Of a stretch of DNA of 64,000 bases, positions 54,436 through 62,851 are shown in pieces. The notes beneath the pieces are model-generated. The model ran no database searches. It was not told the DNA's origin and saw nothing but the letters and a program-made list of their open reading frames with translations. The stretch spans positions 1 to 64,000 of the forward strand of contig NZ_LQOX01000113.1 in assembly GCF_002102175.1 (NCBI RefSeq). The letters are read 5' to 3'. Origin of the DNA: Mycobacterium gastri. GTDB lineage: Bacteria > Actinomycetota > Actinomycetes > Mycobacteriales > Mycobacteriaceae. Made by a program: the position numbers and the translations under genes. Position 1 is the first letter of the stretch, and every line of letters begins with the position of its first letter.

Positions 54436-56151
54436 ATGGCCATCTCGGACCCCTCGCCCCCGGCGGGCCCCACGACATTCGGCGACCTGCAGATCCATCC
54501 CTCGGTTCTGCGGGCGATCGCGGCTGTCGGCTACGAGTCGCCGACGGCCATCCAGGCCGCGACCATCCCGGCGCTGATGGCCGGTTCCGACGTGGTGGGG
54601 CTGGCGCAGACCGGAACCGGCAAGACCGCAGCGTTCGCGATTCCGATCCTGTCCAAAATCGACGTCACCAGCACGGCGACCCAGGCGCTGATTCTGGCGC
54701 CTACCCGGGAGCTGGCGCTGCAGGTCGCCGAGGCGTTCAGCCGCTACGGGGCGCATCTACCCAAGCTCAACGTGCTGCCGATCTACGGCGGGTCGTCCTA
54801 TGCCGTGCAGCTGGCCGGGCTGAGGCGCGGCGCGCAAATCATTGTCGGCACGCCCGGTCGGGTCATCGACCACCTGGAGCGCGGGACGCTGGACCTGTCC
54901 CGGGTGGACTACCTGGTGCTCGACGAGGCCGACGAGATGCTGGCCATGGGTTTCGCCGACGACGTCGAGCGCATCTTGTCCGACACCCCGGAATACAAAC
55001 AGGTGGCCCTGTTTTCGGCGACCATGCCCCCGACGATCCGCAAGATCACCACCAGGTATCTGCATGATCCGCTGGAAGTCACCTCCAAGGCGAAAACAGC
55101 CACCGCCGAGAACATTTCACAGCGCTATATCCAGGTAGCCGGCCCGCGCAAGATGGACGCCCTCACCCGAGTCCTTGAGGTCGAGCCCTTCGAGGCGATG
55201 ATCGTGTTCGTCCGCACCAAGCAGGCGACCGAAGAGGTCGCCGAAAAGCTAAGGGCCCGAGGCTTTTCCGCAGCGGCCATCAACGGCGACATTCCGCAGC
55301 AGCAGCGGGAGCGGACCATCACGGCGCTGCGTGAAGGCGGCCCCAAAGGCATCGACATCCTGGTCGCCACCGACGTGGCGGCCCGCGGGCTCGATGTCGA
55401 ACGCATATCGCATGTGCTCAACTACGACATTCCGCACGACACCGAGTCCTACGTGCACCGCATCGGGCGCACCGGAAGGGCCGGCCGTTCCGGAGCCGCG
55501 CTGTTGTTCGTCTCCCCGCGCGAACGCCACCTGCTCAAGGCGATCGAAAAAGCCACCCGGCAAACGATGACCGAGGCCGAGTTGCCCACCGTCGAGGACG
55601 TCAACGCCCAGCGGGTGGCTAACTTCTCCGATTCGATCACCGACGCGCTGGCAAGACCGGGAGTCGATCTGTTCCGCAAGCTGGTCGAGGACTACGAACG
55701 CGAGCACGATGTACCGATGGCCGACATCGCCGCAGCCTTGGCGTTGCAGTCGCGAGACGGCGAGGCATTCCTGCTGGCACCCGAACCACCACCCGAGCGG
55801 CGCAGCGAGACCAAGAAACCCGTAACTGACCAGCGTACCGAAAGGCGAAGAAACGGCCCGGCGCTGAGCACGTACCGCATCTCAGTCGGCAAGCGCCACA
55901 AGATCGGTCCGGGCGCGATCGTCGGTGCGATTGCCAACGAAGGAGGGCTGCACCGCAGCGATTTCGGCCACATCAGCATCGGGGCGGACTTCTCGCTGGT
56001 GGAGCTGCCCGCCAAGCTGCCGCGCGCGACCCTCAAAAAGCTCGAGCACACCCGGATCTCGGGCGTGTTGATCGACCTGCGGCCGGAACGGCCGGCCGAC
56101 AAGGCGCGCCGCTCCGACAGTGGCAAGCCACGCCGGAAACGGGTCGGATGA
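54436..56151 (+). CDS. deaD: ATP-dependent RNA helicase DeaD/CsdA
   Basis: 571-residue cold-shock type DEAD-box helicase involved in RNA unwinding and ribosome assembly, orthologue of Rv1253. Motifs: Q motif GYESPTAIQ, I AQTGTGKTA, Ia PTRELALQV, Ib GTPGRVIDHL, II DEAD (about 163-166), III SAT, V RGLDVERISHV and VI HRIGRTGRAGR. A basic linker and a DbpA-type RNA-binding domain (ISVGKRHKIGPGAIVGAIANEGGL) follow, ending in a Lys/Arg-rich tail. Its stop overlaps the next start (ATGA). Confidence 0.95.
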   Translation: MAISDPSPPAGPTTFGDLQIHPSVLRAIAAVGYESPTAIQAATIPALMAGSDVVGLAQTGTGKTAAFAIPILSKIDVTSTATQALILAPTRELALQVAEAFSRYGAHLPKLNVLPIYGGSSYAVQLAGLRRGAQIIVGTPGRVIDHLERGTLDLSRVDYLVLDEADEMLAMGFADDVERILSDTPEYKQVALFSATMPPTIRKITTRYLHDPLEVTSKAKTATAENISQRYIQVAGPRKMDALTRVLEVEPFEAMIVFVRTKQATEEVAEKLRARGFSAAAINGDIPQQQRERTITALREGGPKGIDILVATDVAARGLDVERISHVLNYDIPHDTESYVHRIGRTGRAGRSGAALLFVSPRERHLLKAIEKATRQTMTEAELPTVEDVNAQRVANFSDSITDALARPGVDLFRKLVEDYEREHDVPMADIAAALALQSRDGEAFLLAPEPPPERRSETKKPVTDQRTERRRNGPALSTYRISVGKRHKIGPGAIVGAIANEGGLHRSDFGHISIGADFSLVELPAKLPRATLKKLEHTRISGVLIDLRPERPADKARRSDSGKPRRKRVG

Positions 56152-57287
56152 CCCTGTCCAAAGCCGAGGACGACCAAGGCGGACTCGAGCAGATCTCACA
56201 CGTGGACCGCGTCGCGTCGCTGACCGGAATCCGGGCAGTCGCGGCCCTTTTGGTGGTAGGCACCCACGCGGCCTACACCACCGGCAAGTACACCCACGGC
56301 TATTGGGGCCTGGTGTCGTCCCGGATGGAGATCGGTGTCCCGATCTTCTTCGTGCTGTCCGGTTACCTGTTGTTTCGTCCGTGGGTGCGCTCCGCCGCCA
56401 CCGACGGCCCACCACCTTCGCTGAGCCGTTATGCCTGGCATCGGGTCCGCCGGATCATGCCGGCCTACGTCGTCGTCGTGCTGATCGCCTACGTGATCTA
56501 CCACTTCCGCACCGCCGGGCCCAACCCCGGGCACAGCTGGATGGGGCTGGTGCGCAACCTGACGTTGACCCAGATCTACACCGATGGCTATCTCGGTTCC
56601 TATCTGCATCAGGGGCTGACCCAGATGTGGAGCCTGGCGGTGGAGGCAGCCTTCTACGTGGCCCTGCCATTCCTGGCCTACGTGCTCCTGGTGCTGGTCA
56701 GCCGGCGGCGCTGGCAGCCCAAGTTGATGGTCGGGGCGCTGGCGGGAATGGCAACCATCACACCGGTGTGGTTGGTCCTGATACACACCGTTGGCTGGTT
56801 TCCCGACGGCGCTCGCCTCTGGTTGCCCAGTTACCTGGCCTGGTTTCTCGGCGGCATGATGCTGACCGTCTTGCAGGCGATGGGCGTGCGATGCTACGCG
56901 TTTGCCGCACTCCCGCTGGCCGTCGTCTGCTATTTCATCGCCTCCACGCCGATCGCCGGCGCGCCCACGACATCGCCGTCGGCGGTGACCGAAGCAGTGG
57001 TCAAGGCGTGCTTCTACACCGTGATCGCAACGCTGGCGGTGGCACCGCTGGCCCTCGGCGATCAGGGCTGGTACTCGCGGCTGCTGGCCAGCCGACCGAT
57101 GGTGTGGCTTGGTGAGATCTCCTACGAGATCTTCCTGGTCCACCTGGTGACCATGGAATTCGCGATGGTTCACGTGGTCCGCTACCGGGTATACACCGGA
57201 TCGATGCTGAACCTCTTCATCGCGACGATGGTGGTGACAATTCCCGTGGCATGGCTGCTGCACCGCTTTACCCGGGTCAATACATAG
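56148..57287 (+). CDS. Acyltransferase 3 family membrane protein (Rv1254-like)
   Basis: 379-residue integral membrane O-acyltransferase with about ten helices, orthologue of Rv1254. The N-terminal signature SLTGIRAVAALLVVGTHAAY contains the conserved His, followed by GVPIFFVLSGYLLFRPWV and the Arg pair in HRVRRIMPAYV. These enzymes transfer acetyl or succinyl groups to sugars or lipids of the envelope; the acceptor here is unknown. Translationally coupled to deaD. Confidence 0.9.
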   Translation: MTLSKAEDDQGGLEQISHVDRVASLTGIRAVAALLVVGTHAAYTTGKYTHGYWGLVSSRMEIGVPIFFVLSGYLLFRPWVRSAATDGPPPSLSRYAWHRVRRIMPAYVVVVLIAYVIYHFRTAGPNPGHSWMGLVRNLTLTQIYTDGYLGSYLHQGLTQMWSLAVEAAFYVALPFLAYVLLVLVSRRRWQPKLMVGALAGMATITPVWLVLIHTVGWFPDGARLWLPSYLAWFLGGMMLTVLQAMGVRCYAFAALPLAVVCYFIASTPIAGAPTTSPSAVTEAVVKACFYTVIATLAVAPLALGDQGWYSRLLASRPMVWLGEISYEIFLVHLVTMEFAMVHVVRYRVYTGSMLNLFIATMVVTIPVAWLLHRFTRVNT

Positions 57288-57317
57288 GGTGCGAGCACCG
57301 TTCGGCCGGTCAGCATT

Positions 57318-57336
57318 TTAGGGTAGCCTGCGCTAA
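57318..57336 (+). promoter_or_regulatory. IdeR-like iron box upstream of the SIP gene
   Basis: TTAGGGTAGCCTGCGCTAA matches the 19-base mycobacterial iron box TTAGGTTAGGCTAACCTAA at 14 positions, with both ends (TTAGG and CTAA) intact. It ends 36 bases before ATG 57373, a typical place for an IdeR operator. Iron-loaded IdeR would repress the downstream gene. Confidence 0.72.
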
Positions 57337-57372
57337 ATCGATGTGAATGTGACGAAGGAACGTAAACGACCC

Positions 57373-58089
57373 ATGACCGAGCACAAGGCATCACGGGGCT
57401 GGCAGGGTGCGGTGTTGAAGCTCATGCGGGCCGGGGACTACCGGCTGACCGTCACCGGCTGGCGCGAGATCAACCCGCACTATCTCCGGTTGAGCTTCGA
57501 CGACGGCGGGATGCTGGGTGAGCATGCCGTGCATCCGACCATGTGGATCCGGATGTGGTTCTCCAACGGCGACAAGTCGCACCAACGCGGCTACACGTTG
57601 GTGGACCCCGATCCAGTTAGGGGCGTATTCGACGTAGAGTTCGCCCTGCACGAGGGCATCGCGTCGGATTGGGCACGCAACGTGCAACCCGGCGACACCA
57701 TCGAGGCGACGGTACTGGGCAGCAAGTTTGCCATCCCGGATCCGCCACCCAGCGGATATGTCATCGTCGGTGACACCGCATCATTGCCGGCGATCAACTC
57801 TTTGCTCGAATCGATCGGCGACGCTCCCGCGCGCGTGTTTCTCGAGGCCGGCTACGACGAGGACAAATCGCTGCCGGTCGTCCGCGCCGGCGACGTCACA
57901 TGGGTGGATCGCAAGAACGACGGCGACGCGCTGCTCCAGACGGTGCGCGGGGCGGCGTTCGACGCCGGTGATCACTTCGGCTGGGTTGCCAGCAGCACCC
58001 GCACCACCCGCTCGGTCGCCAAGATACTGCGCGAGGACTTCGGTATTCCGCGCAAAGCCATTAAGGCTCAAGCCTATTGGATGGCCTGA
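57373..58089 (+). CDS. Siderophore-interacting protein (FAD-dependent ferric reductase family)
   Basis: 238-residue ViuB/YqjH-type protein that would reduce ferric siderophore with a flavin and release iron in the cytoplasm. An N-terminal FAD-binding domain contains the R-x-Y-T motif RGYTLVDPD at about 72. A C-terminal SIP domain contains YVIVGDTASLPAINSLLES, then AGYDEDKSLP and GWVASSTRTTRSVAKILREDFG. I start at ATG 57373 with AAGGAA 12 bases earlier; GTG 57343 is possible. The iron box just upstream supports an iron-acquisition role. I recall no orthologue between Rv1254 and Rv1255c in H37Rv, where the viuB-like gene is Rv2895c. Confidence 0.88.
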   Translation: MTEHKASRGWQGAVLKLMRAGDYRLTVTGWREINPHYLRLSFDDGGMLGEHAVHPTMWIRMWFSNGDKSHQRGYTLVDPDPVRGVFDVEFALHEGIASDWARNVQPGDTIEATVLGSKFAIPDPPPSGYVIVGDTASLPAINSLLESIGDAPARVFLEAGYDEDKSLPVVRAGDVTWVDRKNDGDALLQTVRGAAFDAGDHFGWVASSTRTTRSVAKILREDFGIPRKAIKAQAYWMA

Positions 58090-58224
58090 CCGGCGAAGTG
58101 GCCGTAACAAGGCTGCAAATCACCTGCGCGAGAGCAGACCAACCCCGGCTCAACCCGGCGAATCACGCGCCGCGGAGGGTGACCGCCGTCGTCCGGGGTG
58201 TTGCTCTTAGCGTGTAATGGTCGA

Positions 58225-59043
58225 TCACTTCCGCATCACCGGTACCTTCGGGACCCTTGGTTCCACCGGAACTCTGCCTATGGGCGGTACGGGCCTGGGA
58301 GTGGGTCTGGGAGGTGGCGCGGGCGCCGGGGGTGGTGTGGGCCTCGGAGGTGGTGGTGGGGCCACCGGCGGCGGTGTCGTAGGCGGTGGGGTCACCGGCG
58401 GCGGCGGTGTCGTGGGCGGCGGGGTCACCGGCGGCGGTGTCGTCGGTGGCGGGGTCACCGGCGGCGGTGTCGTCGGTGACGGGATCCCGCACAGCGGTCT
58501 GGGTATCCGCGGCAGGCCGCTCAGCAGTTGCTGGATGGGGAACAACTGCGACCAGGCCTGCGAGACGCCGACGTGGTAGCCGAACATCGCCGCCACATTC
58601 TGGGCCCACATCGCCTCGTATTCGGCTTCCATTGCCGCGATCGCCGGGATGTTGAACCCAAAGATGTTGGTATTTGCCAGGACTCGGGTGATGGCCCGGT
58701 TGGCCGCAATAATCACGGGTGACACGGTGGCGGCGCGGGCCGCTTCGAAAGCTGCCACCACGGCGCCGGCTTGGCAGGCCGCCCCCTCGGAATGGGAAGC
58801 CGCCGCGGTGAGCCACGCCGCATACGGCGCCGCCATCTCGGTCATCTTCGCCGCTGCCGCGCCTTGCCATGCTCCGGAGGTCAGGTTGGCGGTCACTGAC
58901 GCGAATGACGCTGCTGCCGAGCGCAATTCGCCGGCCAACTCACCCCAGGCCGTTGCCGCCGACAACATTGGCCCCGATCCTGCGCCTGTCTGCAACAACG
59001 CCGAATTGATCTCCGGAGGAAACATGGGGTACGTCATCGCCAA
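58225..59043 (-). CDS. PPE family protein with Thr/Pro-rich repeat tail
   Basis: 272 residues. The PPE domain opens with PMFPPEINSALLQTGAG (Pro-Pro-Glu at 9-11) and has the WxG-like SGAWQGAAAAKM turn. It spans about 175 residues, up to PIQQLLSGLP. After it the protein switches to a Thr/Pro tail built of 10-residue units (PPPTTPPPVT) and a basic Pro-rich end (PRPTPRPVPP). This is neither the SVP nor the MPTR subclass; it resembles the Pro-rich PPEs. Export would be by ESX-5, normally as a pair with a PE protein, but no small PE gene adjoins it. Start ATG 59043; ATG 59037 is possible. Confidence 0.87.
   Translation of the reverse strand: MAMTYPMFPPEINSALLQTGAGSGPMLSAATAWGELAGELRSAAASFASVTANLTSGAWQGAAAAKMTEMAAPYAAWLTAAASHSEGAACQAGAVVAAFEAARAATVSPVIIAANRAITRVLANTNIFGFNIPAIAAMEAEYEAMWAQNVAAMFGYHVGVSQAWSQLFPIQQLLSGLPRIPRPLCGIPSPTTPPPVTPPPTTPPPVTPPPTTPPPPVTPPPTTPPPVAPPPPPRPTPPPAPAPPPRPTPRPVPPIGRVPVEPRVPKVPVMRK
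58361..58483 (-). repeat. 30-bp tandem repeats encoding the PPE tail
   Basis: Four head-to-tail units lie at 58361-58390, 58391-58423 (33 bases), 58424-58453 and 58454-58483, each containing CACCGGCGGCGGTGTCGT or a close variant. The 3-base difference keeps the frame. This is a VNTR-like array suited to strain-to-strain length variation. Confidence 0.8.
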
Positions 59044-59362
59044 TCCTTCCGTGAGGACCTGACTTCAATCACCTTGGCTACCGGTGCCAACGGGCTACCG
59101 CCCCCTGCGCGGACACGCCTCTGCTGACGGCGGACCAATTCGGTGCCGCAATGTCGCCTACCGCCACCATGGTCGGCTGTTGACACATAACCGCCATGCC
59201 GTGTATTACCTCCACGACATTTAACCTGTCGATCACACGCATGATCGATAAGCAACAACATAACGCCGGCTCGACGGCGTGTCTAGGAAGTCAACGAGAA
59301 ATGCTCGGGCGTTTAATCGATGAGGGATTTCAGAATCTACTGTCATTTCCGTGGGTGTGGTG
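59044..59362. other. Gap between the PPE gene and the transposase remnant
   Basis: No gene is recognised. It holds an inverted repeat TCGATCA-N6-TGATCGA at 59229-59248, about 190 bases before the PPE start, which could be an operator. The right end of the ISL3-type element probably lies near 59340-59360. Confidence 0.45.
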
Positions 59363-60150
59363 TCATGCGGCTCGTCCGGGTAGCTGGTGGCATAGGCCGC
59401 CTCGAGTGAGCATGGCCATGGCTATGAGGGCGTCGGGGCTGTGAAATTCCTGGGAGCGCTTGGTCAATGCTCGCAGGTGGGTGTTGGTGGCTTCGGATCG
59501 AGTGTTCGATTGCCCGTGGTCGAGGGTGTTCCAGAGCAGGTCGCCGTGGCGGCGGATGGTGCGGGCCAGCGCGACGAACTCCGGGGTATGCGAGTGGCTG
59601 GCCCACGACAGCCATCCATCCGGCAGTTGCCGACCCTGTTCGCCCTTGACCCGAAATACTTCGCGCAGTTGCTCTTTGAGCAGATACGCCCGGTAGAGGG
59701 TGGCGTAGGTTGCCGCGATCTGCGCGAGGCTGGTGCGCTGCGCGCCGGTCAAATCGTGCGGGTCCTTGCGCACCGCCCACATCGCGCGGCGGTCGCGGAC
59801 CCCGGCGCGGGCCAGGGCGCACACCCACACCTTGTCGAGGGCTTTCATGGCCCAGGCCACCATATGGTAGGGGTCCAGGCAGAGCAGCGCCGGCTGGCGC
59901 GTTCGTGCACTACGGTGTGGATCCCATCGCAGCTGATGAGGGTCAACAACCGCGCCCCTTCGGCTCCGAGGTCGTCGACGAACCGGCCCAGCGTCTCGGA
60001 GTTGCGGCCCTCGGCCGCCCACACCAGCCGGCCGGTCCCGTGGTCAACAATCACCGTCGAATAGCGGTGCCCCGCCGGTAGGAGATCTCATCGATCCCGA
60101 TCCGCGGCAGCGCCCAAAACCTCAGGTCAGCTGACCCACGACAACGTCAC
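59363..60150 (-). pseudogene. ISL3-family transposase remnant
   Basis: Pieces of an ISL3 transposase are spread over three frames. WALPRIGIDEISYRRG (about 60070-60115) contains the first catalytic Asp. A one-base shift leads to HRYSTVIVDHGTG and LLTLISCDGIH (59930-60066). A second shift near 59905 leads to QPALLCLDPYHMVAWAMKALDKVW and the long C-terminal part ending near 59363, with the Glu-bearing NTRSEATNTHLRAL. The N-terminal zinc-finger and DNA-binding region is missing. It cannot be active. It sits between a PPE and a PE_PGRS gene, both common sites of insertion and recombination. Confidence 0.82.
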
Positions 60151-60339
60151 AAGAGCCCGATTTCAAGCCAGGAATTCCGTGGCCAAGAGTCACACTTTGT
60201 TGACTCCACCGGTTCCAACAGCGGCCGGCTTTCTCAATCCTGCCGGTGGATCATCCTGCAGACCAACAAATTCAGTTCTCACAGTTGACGTGCAGTTGCC
60301 GGCGATGACCTTTTTGGCTAGGGCCGATATCGCCCGCTA

Positions 60340-62043
60340 TTACCCCGACTGGCCGGTATTGCCCGACGCGCCTGCGGCGCCTTCGGCACCGGTGTTGCCC
60401 GCGACACCGTCGATACCGTTGGCTTGGCCGCCTACGCCATGCGCTCCGCCGTTCCCACCGGCACCGCCAGCTCCACCGGTGCCGCCGACTCCCGCGGCAC
60501 CGCCTTCGCCGGAGCTGCCCGATTGGCCGAACAATCCATGCCCGCCGCCCTTGCCGCCGTTGCCGCCATCGCCTCCGACACCGCCGATGCCGCCGGTGCC
60601 GCCAGCACCGCCGACGCCGCCATTGCCGCCGAAGTCACCGGTAAAGATTTGGCTCGTATTCCCACCGCCGCCGCCGTCGCCGCCGGGTCCGCCCGCACCG
60701 CCGGCGCCGCCCATACCGCCAGCGCCGCCTAGACCACCCATGCCACCGTCGCCGACCAGCAGCCCACCCCGGCCGCCGGCGCCGCCGACACCGCCGGTGC
60801 CGCCGAGGCCGCCCTGGGCGCCGACGCCGCCGGTGCCGCCGGTGCCGCCGTTACCGCCGACTGTGAAAGGGCTTCCGCCACCGCCCCCGTCGCCGCCGGC
60901 GCCCCCAGCAGCGCCAATACCGCCGGTGCCACCGGTGCCGCCGTCGCCGGACACACCCAGGGTCCCGCCGGCGGCCGTCCCGCCGCTGCCGCCGTCGCCG
61001 CCTGGAGCGCCGGCCCCGCCGGCACCTCCAGCACCGCCGTTGCCGCCGAAACTCGTGGTGTTGATCGACGTACCTGTGGCAGCGCCACCGTTGCCGCCGC
61101 TTCCACCGGGTGCTCCGACGCCGCCGATGCCTCCATTACCGCCGTTTCCCGCGGTGATTGTCCCGCTGGAAAACCGCGCATCGCCCCCGCTGCCGCCGGC
61201 GCCCCCGGCGATCCGGGGAGTGCCGTCGGCGCCAACGCCGCCGTCGGTGCCATCGCCGTTCGCGTTGCTGGGACCGTCAACGCCGCTGGCCGCTATGCCT
61301 GCCTGATCGACGCCGGGGGCGACGCCGGTAGCCCCGGTCGCGCCGGCGCCGCCGTTGCCACCTGCACCGCCGGCGCCCCACAAGCCAGCGTTGCCTCCGG
61401 CACCACCGTGTCCGCCGCTGCCTCCGGCGGTGAGGGCGGCGCCTCCGGCGCCGCCCGCACCGCCGTTGCCGTACAGCAGCCCACCGGCTCCGCCGTGACC
61501 GCCCGGCTGGCCGGGCCCGCCGGTTCCTCCGATCCCACCGTTGCCAATCAGCCCGGCATCACCGCCGGCTCCGCCAGCTTGACCGGTCCCGCCGGCCGTG
61601 CCGTTGCCACCATTTCCATACAGCAGACCGCCGGCTCCACCGGCCTGGCCCGGTGCGGATCCGTTGGCGCCGTTGCCGATCAGCGGCCGCCCGAGCAGTG
61701 CCTGGGTCGGCGCGTTGACCAGGGCCAGCACGTCCTGCTCGATGGTCTGCAAGGGCGAAACATTGGCCGCCTCGGCACTTGCGTAGGAGCCTGCGGCTGC
61801 GCTCAAGGCCTGCACGAACTGGTTGTGAAACGCCGCCGCCTGGACGCTGAGCGTCTGATAGGCCTGGCCATGCAGGGAAAACAGCGACGCCACCGCCGCC
61901 GAGACTTCATCGGCACCCGCAGCCAACAGTGCTGTCGTCGGGGTTGCTGCCGCCGCATTTGTCGAACGCAGCGACGAACCGATACCTACGAGATCAGCTG
62001 CTGCCGCCGCCAGTGCTTCCGGGCTAGCCAACACGAAAGACAT
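60340..62043 (-). CDS. PE_PGRS family protein
   Basis: 567 residues from ATG 62043 ([18 protein letters not shown]); the frame is open to 62094 but the PE domain begins here. The PE domain covers about 1-100 and the linker [11 protein letters not shown] follows, then GGA/GGN repeats to the end with few interruptions ([38 protein letters not shown]). Shorter and more regular than the first PE_PGRS in this window. Surface export by ESX-5 is expected. Position between a dead transposase and the TetR gene suggests it belongs to the accessory island. Confidence 0.92.
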   Translation of the reverse strand: MSFVLASPEALAAAAADLVGIGSSLRSTNAAAATPTTALLAAGADEVSAAVASLFSLHGQAYQTLSVQAAAFHNQFVQALSAAAGSYASAEAANVSPLQTIEQDVLALVNAPTQALLGRPLIGNGANGSAPGQAGGAGGLLYGNGGNGTAGGTGQAGGAGGDAGLIGNGGIGGTGGPGQPGGHGGAGGLLYGNGGAGGAGGAALTAGGSGGHGGAGGNAGLWGAGGAGGNGGAGATGATGVAPGVDQAGIAASGVDGPSNANGDGTDGGVGADGTPRIAGGAGGSGGDARFSSGTITAGNGGNGGIGGVGAPGGSGGNGGAATGTSINTTSFGGNGGAGGAGGAGAPGGDGGSGGTAAGGTLGVSGDGGTGGTGGIGAAGGAGGDGGGGGSPFTVGGNGGTGGTGGVGAQGGLGGTGGVGGAGGRGGLLVGDGGMGGLGGAGGMGGAGGAGGPGGDGGGGGNTSQIFTGDFGGNGGVGGAGGTGGIGGVGGDGGNGGKGGGHGLFGQSGSSGEGGAAGVGGTGGAGGAGGNGGAHGVGGQANGIDGVAGNTGAEGAAGASGNTGQSG

Positions 62044-62269
62044 CTTCGATCCCCTTTGAGCGAGTGGGGTTTGGCTACCGAGCCAGTACTCCACTGATCA
62101 CCTTCGCCCGATTGGGGCCGCAGCGCCCTCGGCCTAATGGTGGGTTTGAAGGATGAAATTTCCTCCCCCTATTGGAGGAGGACAACGCAGCCGTCAGCGC
62201 CGAGTAGGAAGGCAACGAGCCCGCGTCGCCAATCGATCAGATCCGGACCGACGGGTCATGTCAGGCCGC

Positions 62270-62851
62270 CTATGGGGAGGCCGATACCGGAGCCACGACC
62301 GGGACGACGAAGTCTTCGATCATTGCCCGCTCGTCGGCTTCGTCCCGTCCGGGGAACAGCAGTAGCGAGGTGATCACGCGGACCGCCCAACGGGCCCGGC
62401 GGTCGACGGCGGCGTGGTCAGCGGAGCCTAGTGATTGCAGGAACGCTGCGGCCAGGGCGGTGATCACCTCAGACTGTCCGGCCAACTCGCCGCCGATCGG
62501 CGGGCGGCTCGCAGCGAACCACGCCGCCAGTGCGGGGCTTTCGCGAACCATCCGCAACGTCGCGGTAATGCTCGCGACCAGCCGCTCGCGTGGATCGTCG
62601 ACGTCGTGGATCTCCTGCATGATCTGGCGAGCGACCCGACGGGTCTCGCGGTGCGCATAGGCGGTTCGCAGCGCCTCGCGACTCTCGAAATAGCGGTACA
62701 GCGTCGCGCGCGAACAGCCTGCCGCCCTGGCGATTTCGTTCATCCCGATCGATGCCGGGTCATGCTGGGTGTAGAGCTGCGCGGCGGCGTCCAGGATCCG
62801 GTCGGCGGCTACCTCGGTGCGGCGCTCGGCCAGCCAGTCCGTCCCGGCCAT
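62270..62851 (-). CDS. TetR-family repressor (Rv1255c-like)
   Basis: 193-residue regulator. The N-terminal helix-turn-helix is GMNEIARAAGCSRATLYRYFESREAL, about residues 38-63; the rest is the variable ligand-binding helical domain. It begins one base inside the cyp130 stop (TGATG), so it is cotranscribed with that P450 and very likely controls it in response to an unknown small molecule. Orthologue of Rv1255c. Confidence 0.91.
   Translation of the reverse strand: MAGTDWLAERRTEVAADRILDAAAQLYTQHDPASIGMNEIARAAGCSRATLYRYFESREALRTAYAHRETRRVARQIMQEIHDVDDPRERLVASITATLRMVRESPALAAWFAASRPPIGGELAGQSEVITALAAAFLQSLGSADHAAVDRRARWAVRVITSLLLFPGRDEADERAMIEDFVVPVVAPVSASP

Noticed and set aside
58361..58483. 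Regular 30-base repeats resembling a small CRISPR array
   Set aside because: No unique spacers; units are head to tail, in frame and encode the PPE tail.
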